Shown here: positions 23,201 through 33,866 of the stretch, piece by piece | Layout: every line of letters begins with the position of its first letter | How positions within the stretch are numbered: position 1 is the stretch's first letter | Source: Chimonanthus salicifolius | Taxonomy: Eukaryota; Streptophyta; Magnoliopsida; Laurales; Calycanthaceae | Assembly: GCA_013350335.1 (NCBI GenBank) | Contig: CM023534.1 | Location: 496,001-560,000, forward strand | DNA: 64,000 nucleotides | Reading direction: 5' to 3' | The notes under the pieces: generated by a model | What the model was told of the DNA's origin: nothing | The model's database searches: none | The model's input: only the letters and a program-made list of their open reading frames with translations | Made by a program: the position numbers and the translations under genes

Positions 23201-26200
23201 TTTTGACAGGGAGTTTATGGGGATAATGGGTCTCTTATGTATCATCATGGATATGGGTATCCACCTTATGGAGCATACCCTACAGCCGGTTCTCCAGGTC
23301 CCCACCATGGGACATGATGGTCAGTTATATAGCCCCCAGCACTACCAGTATGCACCTCCTTATTACCAGCCACCAACAACCCCAAATGGAGCATATACTC
23401 CAGCTTCCAATCCAAAAGGAGATGTTTCTACATCCACTGCTGTTGATCAGGTGCCACTTACTGTGGAAACAGTTAATGCACTCCTAATGGAATTGCAAAT
23501 GGTAGTGCCAATGGAAGCAATGGGTCAGCACCACCCAAGGCAAATCCCCAGAATGCTACATCAAACGGTTCTTATGGGAGGGGTGTTTTACCTTGTAATG
23601 TTCCTCCTACTTACCAGGATCCAAGATTTGGATTTGATGGAATGCGATCACCAATCCCATGGTTGGATGGTCCTATTTTCTCTGATGGACAGCCCAGACC
23701 GGCTACAAGTACCTGTCCCTTCAACTATCAGCAACACTCCATCAGCAAGGAATCAAAATATCCGTCCTCTTCCACACCTCATGGTAGTTGAAACATCAAT
23801 TTCCAATTTACTTTATGTTTCTTTGTTATTGTTTGGCAGATGCTCAGGAAACTGTCTTTTATTCTATTCTTAATTTTGATATCTCCTATGTAGAGATATA
23901 CTTTCACAATATATCCTTTCGGGCTGATTCTGGGTGAACCTTCAAAAGATGAATGTGTTGATTTTCAATTCTATACAACTCATTTTTACATGCAACTCAT
24001 CTGGGGTTTTGTTTGTATTCAGGGTTTGCATCCTCCAAGGGGATCATCTGGTGTTGGCCCGACTCCTGGATTTATGAATAGAATGTACCCAAACAGTAGA
24101 ATGTATGGCCAATGTGGAAATACAGTTAGAACAGGTAATGGTTTTGGATCTAATGGTTATGATTCCAGAATGAATGGCCGTGGATGGTTGACTGTTGATA
24201 ACAAGTACAAATCAAGGGGTCGAGCTAATGGTTTCTTTGGCTATGGCAATGAAAACACGGATGGACTGAATGAGCTTAACAAAGGACCTAGAGCTGGTCG
24301 CTTTAAAAATCAAACTGGATTTGCTTCCAACATCACACTAGCAGTCAAGGGTCAGAATCTTACTTCAAACGGGAATAAGGAAGAATCCACTGTAGCCCCA
24401 GGTGGGGATCAGTACAACAGAGAAGATTTCCCTGTCAACTACTCTGATGCAAAGTTCTTCATTATCAAATCATATAGCGAGGATGATATTCACAAAAGTA
24501 TCAAATATAAGTGTCTGGTCCAGCACACCAAATGGTAACAAGAAGCTGGATGCTGGATACAATGAAGCCCAGGAGAAGCCCAATGGTTGCCCTGTATTCC
24601 TGCTTTTCTCTGTGAGTACATTCCATCCACTCTTCTTTATTTTCACAATTCTTAAAACACATTGGCCTGATCTTTTTCTTTAGTACAAGTCGTTAGTTTG
24701 GTTTCTTGAATCAGCCTTTTACACTGCTTCAGATTAAGTCTCTAGAGTCAGGTTTGTGTTTGCGCTTCAGTCTTTTTTTTTCTGTACCTGTTGTTGTTAA
24801 TCAGCTGTTCTTTTGTTTCAGGTAAACACTAGTGGGCAATTCGTTGGTCTGGCAGAGATGGTCGGCCCTGTTGATTTCAACAAGAACGTAGAGTACTGGC
24901 AACAAGATAAATGGAATGGTTGTTTCCCTGTGAAGTGGCATATTGTAAAGGATGTGCCTAATAGTCTGCTGAAGCACATCACTCTTGAGAACAATGACAA
25001 CAAGCCTGTGACCAACAGTAGAGACACCCAGGAGGTAAGTATTTTTTGTATTAGTTTGCAGTACTATTTCAGTTTTCTTCTGTGTTTGGTAAGTTTTGAC
25101 ACTGATTTACTATCACAGGTCAAGTGTGAGCAGGGGCTGGAAATGCTGAAAATATTCAAGGATCATGTCAGTAAGACGAGTATCTTGGATGATTTTGGGT
25201 TCTATGAGGTCCGTCAGAAGACAATGCAGGAGAAAAAGGCTAAGCAACAACAGTTTCATAAACAGGCAAGATGCTCATTTCTTTATATTTTAGATTATTA
25301 GATGAAAATACATGCTTTAAAAAGATAATACTTGTCTTGCCAACTCATGAAAAGTAGTCCACAAGGTACGCTCAAGCTTAAGAATACCATCTTGGGTTGT
25401 ATGACCTGCAACCCCTAGATTGAGTATGACTGCTATTGTGTTAGGCAGGCTCAATCATGGAGAGATCATTGCCTTGAATTCCTCCCTGCCAATTAGATCT
25501 GAATGATTTGATGAGACTTAGAGTATATGAATGTGAGAAGTTTGACCATGAAGAGATTCATACCTCGAAACTATCGTTGTGAAATTAGTCTGAATGTTTG
25601 AAGGTTGAAGGGTTATCTGGAGATAGTTCAGATTCATTGTACAAGTTCAAAACTATTTTCTGAAGCGTCAGCCATGGAATGGTTTTAAAAGATGGACCCG
25701 TGTATGTGCAATTGGTTTGTCGGTCCAAATTGGCATCTCCTCTCAATCAGCCTTTTTCAAGTTATGGTTTTTTCTACAAATTGATGCCTCTTGTATTTTG
25801 AGCAATTAATAATCAAAGTAGTCCTAAACATAGAAATCTTTGATCTAGTGACATCATAAACTCCAAAAATCCTCATTTCAGGGTGCATTGGCTGTATTGA
25901 CCTGATTTGGTTCAACATATCCCTTCCTTTCACTTCCCCGATGCCCATTTTGATTTATTATTGTCAAGAGTGTGTTATGCCCAGATGATTATTAGTGTAG
26001 ATAGTTGAAATCCTGTAATAGAAATCTAGGCAATCAACTCAGGCAAGCTTTGCTGGCCACATGGGTGTAGCTCAGTTGGCGTGGACTTCAAGAAATAGAC
26101 TAGAGGTCTCAGGTTTGACCTTCCCGGGAGTAATCCAGTAGACAGGGCTTGTGGGATATTTCATGTATCCATGGGATTGGTTTCACCTCTAATGTAGGGT

Positions 26201-26781
26201 AGAGATACCCATGATATTCCAAAAAAAATAAGCGCGCGCACACACACAGAGGCAAGCTTCGCGGGTTTTGTTGGGTGGTTGGACAGGACATGATTGATTG
26301 TGTTCCAGACAACATGACTGGAAGAGTAAAACTTGGAAATCTAACCACAGATAGATCAGACTTAAGTCCTTTTACTTTTAGATGATGATGATGATGAAGA
26401 TTTGCCAGTTTATTTCTGAATATTTGTTTCTGGTTATTCATAAATAGTTATTCATTGATGGCACGATAGAGATTGGTAATATAATTTTTCGGTTCTCAAT
26501 TGGTTTCTGCTTAAACCTTGGCTGATATGTTAATTCCTGTGCAGGTCTGGGATGGAAAATCCGCCGGAATCACCAGTAATGAGAAAGAAAGAGATGTGTC
26601 AAATGTGAAAATAAGATTACAGAAACCATTGGAATTGGCATCAACTCTGAACAATGAAGAGCAGAAGCATTCTGAGGATAATGGTATGGTTTCTGTTGTT
26701 GGAGAGACACCAAATGGTGCTTCAAAGCCAGCAACAGAGAAGCCGGTTCTTGCCAATGGGGTGGTTGCCAATGGATGCTAA
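20215..26781 (+). CDS. ECT: YTH-domain m6A reader (ECT2-like), nine exons with four single-base disruptions
   Basis: Exons: 20215-20242, 22318-22394, 22509-22650, 22910-22986, 23210-23783, 24023-24611, 24822-25034, 25119-25265, 26545-26781. The protein would be about 693 residues and starts MATVAPPSDQATDLLQKL, as in ECT2-type proteins. A disordered Tyr/Pro/Gly/Asn-rich region (about 50-440) precedes the YTH domain (about 453-590) with FFIIKSYSEDDIHKSIKY, FVGLAEMVGPVDF and YWQQDKWNGCFPVKWHIV; family knowledge says its Trp cage binds N6-methyladenosine in cytosolic mRNA. Splice sites are good, but the last intron has a GC donor (CAG|GCAAGA). The frame breaks four times: extra G at 23297-23298, one base missing near 23481, one extra near 23708-23722, extra G at 24511. 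Exons 5 and 6 are therefore each one base over a multiple of three. Residues around the breaks stay conserved, so sequencing error or very recent decay is likelier than an old pseudogene. Confidence 0.88.
21663..21772 (+). repeat. Tandem duplication, 55-bp unit, in ECT intron 1
   Basis: Two adjacent copies beginning TATGTTGGCATCTRTTGG, at 21663-21717 and 21718-21772, differ at only a few bases. Confidence 0.9.
22053..22237 (+). repeat. Direct repeat, 78-bp unit, period 107, in ECT intron 1
   Basis: Copies at 22053-22130 and 22160-22237 both begin GTGGAGCCTCT and end TCTCAAGTG, with a few substitutions. The 29-bp spacer itself repeats CTCATTCTCA-type words. Confidence 0.9.
26054..26249 (+). 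mobile_element. tRNA-derived SINE in the last ECT intron
   Basis: Starts with a tRNA-like head: GTGTAGCTCAGTTGG (A box, 26065-26079) and GGTTTGACCTTCCCGGG (B box, about 26112-26128). A roughly 100-nt body ends in an A-run and a GC/CA simple repeat. The flanks AGGCAAGCTTTGC (26041-26053) and AGGCAAGCTTCGC (26250-26262) form a 13-bp TSD with one mismatch. Same strand as the gene and fully intronic. Confidence 0.85.
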
Positions 26782-26936
26782 ATGCACTTTTCCTTCCCTT
26801 ATGGCTGCAGTCCTTGGTTTATTCAAGAATTCGTTTGGGCGCAAAGTTTACTGGTTTAGATCTAAAAAGAAGCAAAGAAGAGTTTCTCCCGAGGCTGAAT
26901 ATAATATGCCTTTAGTGGCTTGTCTGTCTGGAAAGC

Positions 26937-26942
26937 AATAAA
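26937..26942 (+). terminator. Candidate polyadenylation signal of the ECT gene
   Basis: AATAAA lies 156 bases after the stop codon, followed by GT- and T-rich sequence within about 150 bases. Plant signals are loose, so other sites are possible. Confidence 0.4.
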
Positions 26943-29350
26943 GAAGGGGGGAATTTGAGAAGCCTCCAAACCAGAGTTTAGATTCTGGTTATTTTCTGTG
27001 TTAACTATCTCCCCCTAGCATTAGGAACTTGTGGTTGGGTTGGTAACTTCTAACAGGTTTTCTTTTTTCCTTTTTTTTTTTCCCCTTTTGTGCTTTTGAT
27101 TAGGGTTTTCCTATGCCAAATTTCTTTCCTTAAGGTTGTCATTTCCTCCAATATTCCCATCCTCTTTGTAAATCTACGTTGTCGTTGAGCTTTTCTGTAT
27201 CAGTAAGGGATTACAACGAGGTTAATATAGTGCTGCAATAGAGGAGTTAAAGAGGAGCCTAAAATAGTTTTTCTTTTCTTTGCACTGATCTCTTCGAATC
27301 TATGATATGTCCTTTATAAGTTGTATGTGTTTTACTTGGAATGACAATTTCAGTCTTAAATTATGGGCACATTAAAATTTGGAGCTCTCTTTTATCTTTA
27401 AAAAAAGGGCATCACCCATCTTGATCTACATGGTTTATTTCAACTGGTTATCTTCTGCCTCAGGAAATGGGAGGTGTCAAGTGCAAGCTCTCATGGCCTC
27501 ATCTGGTGTGTCCTAAAAGACAGTGAGTATCACTTGTTGTAGTTGTTTTTCACGAGTAAATTGAAAAAAAAAAAAAAAAAATCTCTAATACAACATCTGA
27601 TATGGTTCACTGTATTTTCAATTTTTTATTTTCAGAATTTGTAGTGGTGTCTTAAAAATGAAAACAAGGATAAAAGGACTTGTTATGTTTTTTAGGTTTT
27701 TCATAGAGGTAGTAGAGAGTCAAATATGTGTTTCCATTTTAAAATTTATTCATAATGCAAATTATGTCATGAGTTTTTATTATCTTACATCACTTTTAAA
27801 AGGAAAAGTTGACGTTGTCTGTACTTTTCTTTTTCTTCTCTCTTTCAACAAGAGGATAAAAGAGTCTTTTCCTTTTAAAGATTAATGATAGTATACTATT
27901 TCTTTTATTACGTTTCTAATAAAAGTAGATGTTTGAATCTTTGCATTGGGTTTATTGGCCAAAAATCAAGCTATTGATTGGAATATTTTCTAACCATTCA
28001 CTTTTTATAGAATCAACCCTTGTACCAAACTACCTTGGACCATGCTATTGTAATTGACTGGCTTCTTACATACACCATTATTTATAATATTTTATAAATA
28101 TTTCTTAATTGTTTTAGACATTTTTCCGGTAAGAAAGCCAGTAAGATCACTCCTTTTAAAATTCAGAAATATAAGTGCAAAAAATTTGAATAACATTAAA
28201 AACGAAATTGCATAAGCGAGGCAGGCGCAACGCAGAGTGAGTTAGACACTCACCTCTCTGCTTGGCATATAAAATTGTTCAATGGCAAATTATATACATA
28301 CATATTTGGAAATTGATTTGTGCATTAATTTTTTTATTAAAAGTGGTCACCATTTTATGATAAATTAAAATTTTTACTTTTATTTTTTATTTTATTACAA
28401 TAAACTTAAAGACTGAGAGGATTTAATAGAAAATTTTGAATTTATCATGAGGTGGTGCACAGGCCATCAGATCTTATAGTTTGTCTTTTTTCTGTTTTTG
28501 TTTATAATTGAAACATATCAACTGAAAAATGGAAAAAAAAAAAAGTGCTAATCAAAGAAATTTTGTCAGTTTTGTGATAAATGATCATCAGTAGCATCAT
28601 AAACTATTTAATGCTTTATCAATAGACGATCGAAATTTTGATTGATCAAACATACTGATTTGATTGTACGTGAAGACTTAATGTAAGTTTAGGACGATTA
28701 CGTGTGGACAACAATCTGATAGGAAGTGACCATTGTATGCATTTTACTTAATTTTAGGATATTTCATGTTAGCCAAACAGAACCAGTATTTCGATGGAGC
28801 TAATGGAAGGTAACTTTCTATTATTCTAGTTTGGTAATTTAAGAGTTCTGTTTTACTCACTTTTGAAAATTAAACCCAGGGTTATTATAAAATTTACCTT
28901 TCATCCAAACGAATTCTCAATGTTCAAGACTCTTAGAGCATCAATACATCTCGAGGTATCCATACATACCATATGACACTACCAAAAGCATCTTCGTCAA
29001 AACTCTAAAAATAATCTTTTGAGATGGAGTAAGAATCAAACTCAAAACTCTTGTTTCGTCGGACTCTTCGTCACTAAAAACCCATTTTGACTTAGACCAA
29101 TTGGATTTTTGAATTTACAATTTTTATATGGCACTGTTATTAGCTATCAGTAATCACCACTCAACCGTTTGACAAAATGCCTCAGAGGAAAACACATTCC
29201 CATTATCAAATCGATGCGTCATCCAAACAAAACCTAATCTGCATTACGGAAAGCTTTTATTATTATTTTATTTTAAGAGTCTAGAAGATCGAAAATACAT
29301 CCTAATAAGTTCATAAGAAGGGAGAAAGTTACATGCCTGTAACGATATAA
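26943..29350. other. Intergenic between ECT and the SDR gene
   Basis: No gene seen. Around 28870-28920 AAAATTTACCTTTCATCCAAACGA resembles the end of the MITE family found at 8113 and 31003, probably a worn copy. The open frame at 27658-27885 has no recognisable product. Confidence 0.45.
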
Positions 29351-30149
29351 TTATACATAACCACCATTAACACGAATGGTTTGTCCATTTATCCACTCAC
29401 CGGCATCGGTGGCGAGGAGGCCGACGATTCCGACGAGGTCCTTTGCTTCCCCCAATCGATTCAATGGGGCACATATCAACCGATTTTTTCACATCTTCAT
29501 CCGTCTTTCCGGCGAAGAACATATCAGTTGCTATCGGGCCGGGGGCCACACAATTCACGGTGATCTGTGTGCCCTTGAGCTCCTTAGCCATGACGCTCGT
29601 CATGGCCTCGACGGCCGCCTTGGAAGCAGTGTAAGCACCGTATCCGGGACGGAGGGAAGCAACTAAGGAACTTGAGAAGCCTATAATTCTTCCACCGCCG
29701 CCGCGTTTGATGCGGTTGGCGGCTTCCTTGTAGCAGAGGAAAGTTCCCTTGGCGTTGATCTGGAAGATATTGTCAAAATCCTCTTCTAAAGTATTGTGCA
29801 AAGTTGGGTATTTAGGATCAAGTACTCCAGCGCAGTTGACGAGAATGTGAACTTGGGAGGCAAACGCCTTTTCGGCCTCATCAAATAGGGATTTGACTTC
29901 GGCGGCGATCGATACGTTAGCGCGGACGGCAATTGCCCTAAGTTGGGATGAAGATGAATTGATCTCGGCCACCAAAAGGTCGGCTGCGGCTGAGCTCGTG
30001 GCATAATTGACGACAAGGTTGGCGCCGAGGGAGGAAAGATGGAGGGCAACGGCCCGACCAATGCCCCGCGATGCCCCTGTGACGATGGTCACACGGCCCG
30101 AAAGTGGATGGGCCGCCGGTGTGGGGTTCTGGGAGCCGGATCCGTCCAT
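29351..30149 (-). CDS. Short-chain dehydrogenase/reductase (NADPH-dependent aldehyde reductase-like) with a single-base frameshift
   Basis: Intronless classical SDR of about 265 residues. Landmarks: TGASRGIG (24-31, cofactor loop), NCAG (105-108), catalytic Ser around 159-161, and YTASK (Tyr173, Lys177). Such plant enzymes use NADPH to reduce reactive aldehydes and ketones; some relatives are plastidial, but the short N-terminus here is not a convincing transit peptide. The frame is intact to PI at 228-229 and then shifts: a doubled T on the plus strand at 29460-29461 sends it to a false C-terminus. In the other frame the expected ending follows (GEAKDLVGIVGLL, then GEWINGQTIRVNGGYV) and stops at 29351-29353. 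The plus-strand frames over this locus are shadows. Substrate unknown. Confidence 0.85.
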
Positions 30150-31002
30150 CTAGTCTGTAGAGGCAGCGGATGTGCAGCAGTCTGACAATATTTGTAATGA
30201 AAGCTAGGTTTTGGAATATCTTAATATCTTTTATTATTAATTTTTTAATAAATTTATCATTATTTAAATGATACTGAAAAAACAAATTTCTGTTATTATT
30301 AAAAGCATTGATGTCTCTATCTATTCTAAGCAGAATTCTTTTGAGCTCTTCCTCTCTCTCTAAAGATATTGTATTAAGTGACATCAATATTTTTTACTTT
30401 ACCATAGCAATAAAATTTAAAGATTAGTTTAAACTAAAAAAGATTATATGAGATTTTTTTTAATATATACAGAATGGTTATTCGATTTGAACTCAGTCAC
30501 GAGTTCTTAGTGACTCAGGACTCAGGTTAGGGTGGTCCGAAAAATAAGTTGATTTGATGGAGTATGCGCAAGCACATGCGTAAGAGACTCCAAGAGTGAC
30601 GTCATCAATGATGTAAGGATAATTCTATAAATAATTAAATATCTCAAGTCGGCAAGGTTCAGATTCTCCATAGCACTTAGCTACACGAATATTCTAAATT
30701 TCATTTTTGGCACGCTTGGTTAATATCTATTTACTAGATTAATATTATTTTTGAATTGTATAATATATAACAGTTCAGATATATAGTATAGTCTATCTGA
30801 TTATATATGATATTAGGCTAAGATATTGTTGAGAGAGTCGTGTATTACTGATTATATTGTTGATAAAATATATTTTTATTTTTCTAATTTTTTTTTTTTT
30901 TAGTTTATACGACTCTAATCACTTATATATTGTTGATATAAAACATGTTACTAATACATCGATGTATTGATAGATTAATTTTAGTATGGTATTTAGAGAC
31001 TT
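30150..31002. other. SDR upstream region and AT-rich DNA
   Basis: Contains the SDR leader and promoter (30150 to about 30600) and then AT-rich sequence without a gene. Confidence 0.5.
30597..30604. promoter_or_regulatory. Palindromic TGACGTCA (bZIP/TGA-type site)
   Basis: TGACGTCA is followed by TGATGTAAGG, an as-1-like spacing of two TGACG-type half-sites, about 450 bases upstream of the SDR start on its promoter side. TGA-class factors activate detoxification genes, which would suit an aldehyde reductase, but this is inference. A plus-oriented CTATAAATA box at about 30632-30640 has no gene behind it. Confidence 0.3.
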
Positions 31003-31212
31003 GGGCTACGTTTGAATGGGGAGATGAGAATAACCCCTTATTACTCTTATTTGATAACTAAGGAATCGAGGTAAAAACTTAACTTTTTATCCCTCTCTTC
31101 TCATTTTTGAAAATCCTTCCAGATATTCATTATACCCATTAGTAACTCGTGGTCAAGAATAACCCCAGTGTAACTTCTGTAAAATTTATCCCTCATCAAA
31201 GCGCAAGTCCTG
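31003..31212. mobile_element. MITE with CTACGTTTGAATGGGG-type ends
   Basis: The left end GGGCTACGTTTGAATGGGG is an imperfect inverse of the right end CCTCATCAAAGCGCAAGTCC. The inside matches, in order, the element at 8113-8643 read backwards (GAGGTAAAAACTTAAC, TTTTTATCC, AAAATTTA). No TSD is clear. Confidence 0.55.
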
Positions 31213-31419
31213 AATAGGTGTCTTTGTTAATTACATGAAATTAAAAATATTTTAATTTATTAAATTATCTAAAATTTATTTAAAACTATGAAAATAAAGA
31301 GTAGGAGTTGAAATTTATAAAATCTTATACTTGAGGAAGGTTCCAATGTTTATCTTTCATTTCTATTGATTTATATCATATTCATACCACCTTTATAGTT
31401 TGAAAATGATATTGCCAAA

Positions 31420-32688
31420 GGGTCTCTGTTTATACACTCAGATTTTCTGCCTCTACACACCCGTTTTCGGGTGGAGGTGGTTAATTATCATTTTGCCCCT
31501 GCATTTCCATTCGTTCGGACGAATTCCCAGTTCATTTCGCCATTCGTTCGAACGAATGGACACATATCCCATCTAATTTGATTCGTTCGAACGAATCATC
31601 CTTCTAAACCGATTCGTTCGAATGAATGACGCGGGTGAACAGTAACACGGGTTACTATTCACCCATGTTACTGTTCACCCTTCACCCGTCTGATTCATTC
31701 GAATGAATCAGTTTTTTTTTTAATTTCAAAGTTATTTTTTAAACACTATATATTTTTAAATTTTCTCAAATTAAATATCCGGACTAATTACTATAATCTG
31801 ATAAAAATATTTTAAGACTTCAAGGTCTTTTGACACTCCTAAATATTTAAAACACAGTATTTTATAAATAAGGGTATCCCTAGGGTGTGTTGAAAACACA
31901 TTTAGGAGTGTCAAAAGACCTTAAAGTCTTAAAGTATTTTTATCAGGTTATCGTAATTAGTCCGGATATTCAATTTGAGAAATTTTGGAAATACACAGTA
32001 CTTAAAAAATAACTTTTAAGTTTTAAAGGAGGTTTTATTATTTAATACACTATGCACATTATTTTTTAAGCACAGTGTATTTTCAAAATTTCTCAAATTA
32101 AATATCCGGACTAATTACAATGACCTGATAAATATACTTTAAGACTTCAAGGTCTTTTGACACTCCTAAATATGTTTTCGGCACACCTTAGGGGTACCCT
32201 TATTTGTAAAATACTGTGTTATAAATATTTAGAAGTGTCAAAACACCTTGAAGTCTTAAAGTATTTTTATCAGATTATTGTAATTAGTGTGGATATTTAA
32301 TTTGAAAAATTTTGGAAATACACAATGCTTAAAAAATAACTTTGAAATTTTAAAAAAAATCGATTCATTCGAATGAATCAATTCATTGGTGATCCGTTCG
32401 AATGAATCACTGATTCATGCACCCTTCACGGGTGAACAGTAACACGGGTGAACAATAACCCGTGTTACTGTTCACCCGCTTCATTCATTCGAACGGATTA
32501 GTTTAGAAGGGTGATTCGTTCGAACGAATCAAATTAGATGGGATATGTGTCCATTCGTTCGAACGAATGGCGAAATGAACTGGAAATTCGTTCGAACGAA
32601 TGGAAATGTAGGGGCAAAATGGTAATTAGCTACTTTCACCCGAAAATGGGTGTAGAGGCAGAAAAGACTGGTGTGTAAAGGGGGACCC
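31420..32688. mobile_element. 1.27-kb fold-back element of nested palindromes
   Basis: The outer arms (about 31420-31720 and 32350-32688) are near-identical inverted repeats, starting GGGTCTCTGTTTATACAC and, inverted, GGGTCCCCCTTTACACAC. Flanks TTGCCAAA (31412-31419) and TTGACAAA (32689-32696) look like an 8-bp TSD with one mismatch. Each arm carries several copies of the palindrome ATTCGTTCGAACGAAT or close variants, plus palindromic GGGTGAACAGTAACACGGG / GTTACTGTTCACCC units. Between the arms lie two hairpins (about 31722-32022 and 32060-32345) that are inverted copies of each other, so the whole unit is a dyad that could fold into a branched cruciform. No coding capacity. It is probably a nonautonomous DNA transposon with very long inverted ends. 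Confidence 0.85.
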
Positions 32689-32696
32689 TTGACAAA

Positions 32697-33342
32697 TCAT
32701 TCTAAATTGACCCTTTACACATGATGATGACTCGATGCTTTTTGGTTTGGACTTTGGAGGACACCATGTCATGGTTGAGAGACATGCTTTGTCACTTCAC
32801 TCTTTGGCTTGCAAATTGACAAAGCCTCATCTCAAAATATCCATGAAATCCCATGGATCCTATATAGAGTTTATTTGTGGCTATGTAATACAAGATTTTA
32901 ATAATTAATTGAATGATTACTATTCTTAGATCAAATCAAAACTATAATGATAAATGATATAGGCACCAACTCATTTTGTTCTTATAGGCACCCCTATCAC
33001 AAAGATAGAACTACTCGTGATGAATTCCAATGGTAAAAAACAAAATTACAACTGATGCACCATAGTTTTAGCCTTGAAACAGAGATGCCTCTATCATTTA
33101 CCATCATTTTTTTAGTACAAAATTTAGCAATTACAAACAAATATTTCAGACATCCAACACCTTTTTTTCTTAGAAGAAGGTATTCCAGGCCTCTTAGAGC
33201 ATTCGATTAATTTTGAAAGCATGTGTAAACCTCTCTATCTATAGACCGAGTAACTTTACAGGGAGTGATTTTATAGGCCCCAGAAGCTTCAGCGATCCAA
33301 GTATTTCTTTTTTTAAAAATTTATTTTATTTTAAGTTTTTTT
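32697..33342. other. Intergenic with a SINE tail
   Basis: No gene. At 33164-33215 a T-run followed by AAGGTATTCCAGGCCTCTTAGAG is the 3' end of a minus-strand SINE like the pieces at 17648 and 40307. Confidence 0.45.
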
Positions 33343-33512
33343 TTTTTTATTTGGGCTAAAACGGGTCTGGTTGATCTCAGGCTCTAAGTCGAGTTGGGTT
33401 GGGCTGTGCAATTCAGATTATCAAATCGGATTAGGTCAGGACGGGCTCAACTATTTTTTATATGGGTTGAGTTTATCAAAACTCAGTCCGACTTGTCTGA
33501 GTTTCAGCCCTA
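33343..33512. mobile_element. Truncated hAT-like family B copy
   Basis: The right end (GAGTTTCAGCCCTA) and the GGGTCTGG, AGTCGAGTTGGGTTGGG words match the right half of the family B elements at 8194 and 47371. The left half is missing and the left boundary is approximate. Confidence 0.45.
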
Positions 33513-33866
33513 ATAATTATCCAAAGTAATCAGGCTGAGAAGCCCACCTAGTGCATGAGGAGTCTCCTTCAACGCTGAGGGCTAGCAGCTATTCTGAGTG
33601 GCCCGATAATGCAATGATGGGAACACTGAACAACATAGCTCAAACTGAACAACGGAGCTCTGGCTTCCACCTCAATGTGAAGAACTGCTTCACAGATCTA
33701 TCAAAAAAAATAGTCTATTTCCTTTACTTAGAACTCACTAACTAAAGAGGTGATGCTTTCCAAAAAAGTGGAGGCACCTCTTCTGAGAGGAGAGGAGCCA
33801 ACCATCAACAAGATGACCTGATCCTAGGTTTCTGTAGACAGCACTAGCCCTGGCTATAGGTGGAGT

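Noticed and set aside
26062..26130. Possible tRNA gene (GTGTAGCTCAGTTGG)
   Set aside because: It cannot form a full cloverleaf, is followed by a SINE body and A-tail, and lies between TSDs.
29376..29666. Plus-strand open frames over the SDR gene
   Set aside because: They are shadows of the minus-strand SDR, whose motifs (TGASRGIG, YTASK) are unambiguous.
31500..32600. Regularly recurring TTCGTTCGAACGAA considered as a CRISPR-like array
   Set aside because: Units are themselves palindromic, irregularly spaced, mirrored in a second arm and flanked by a TSD; this is a plant transposon.
33551..33745. 64-codon open frame with mixed composition
   Set aside because: No family recognised, no splice context, surrounded by repeat fragments.
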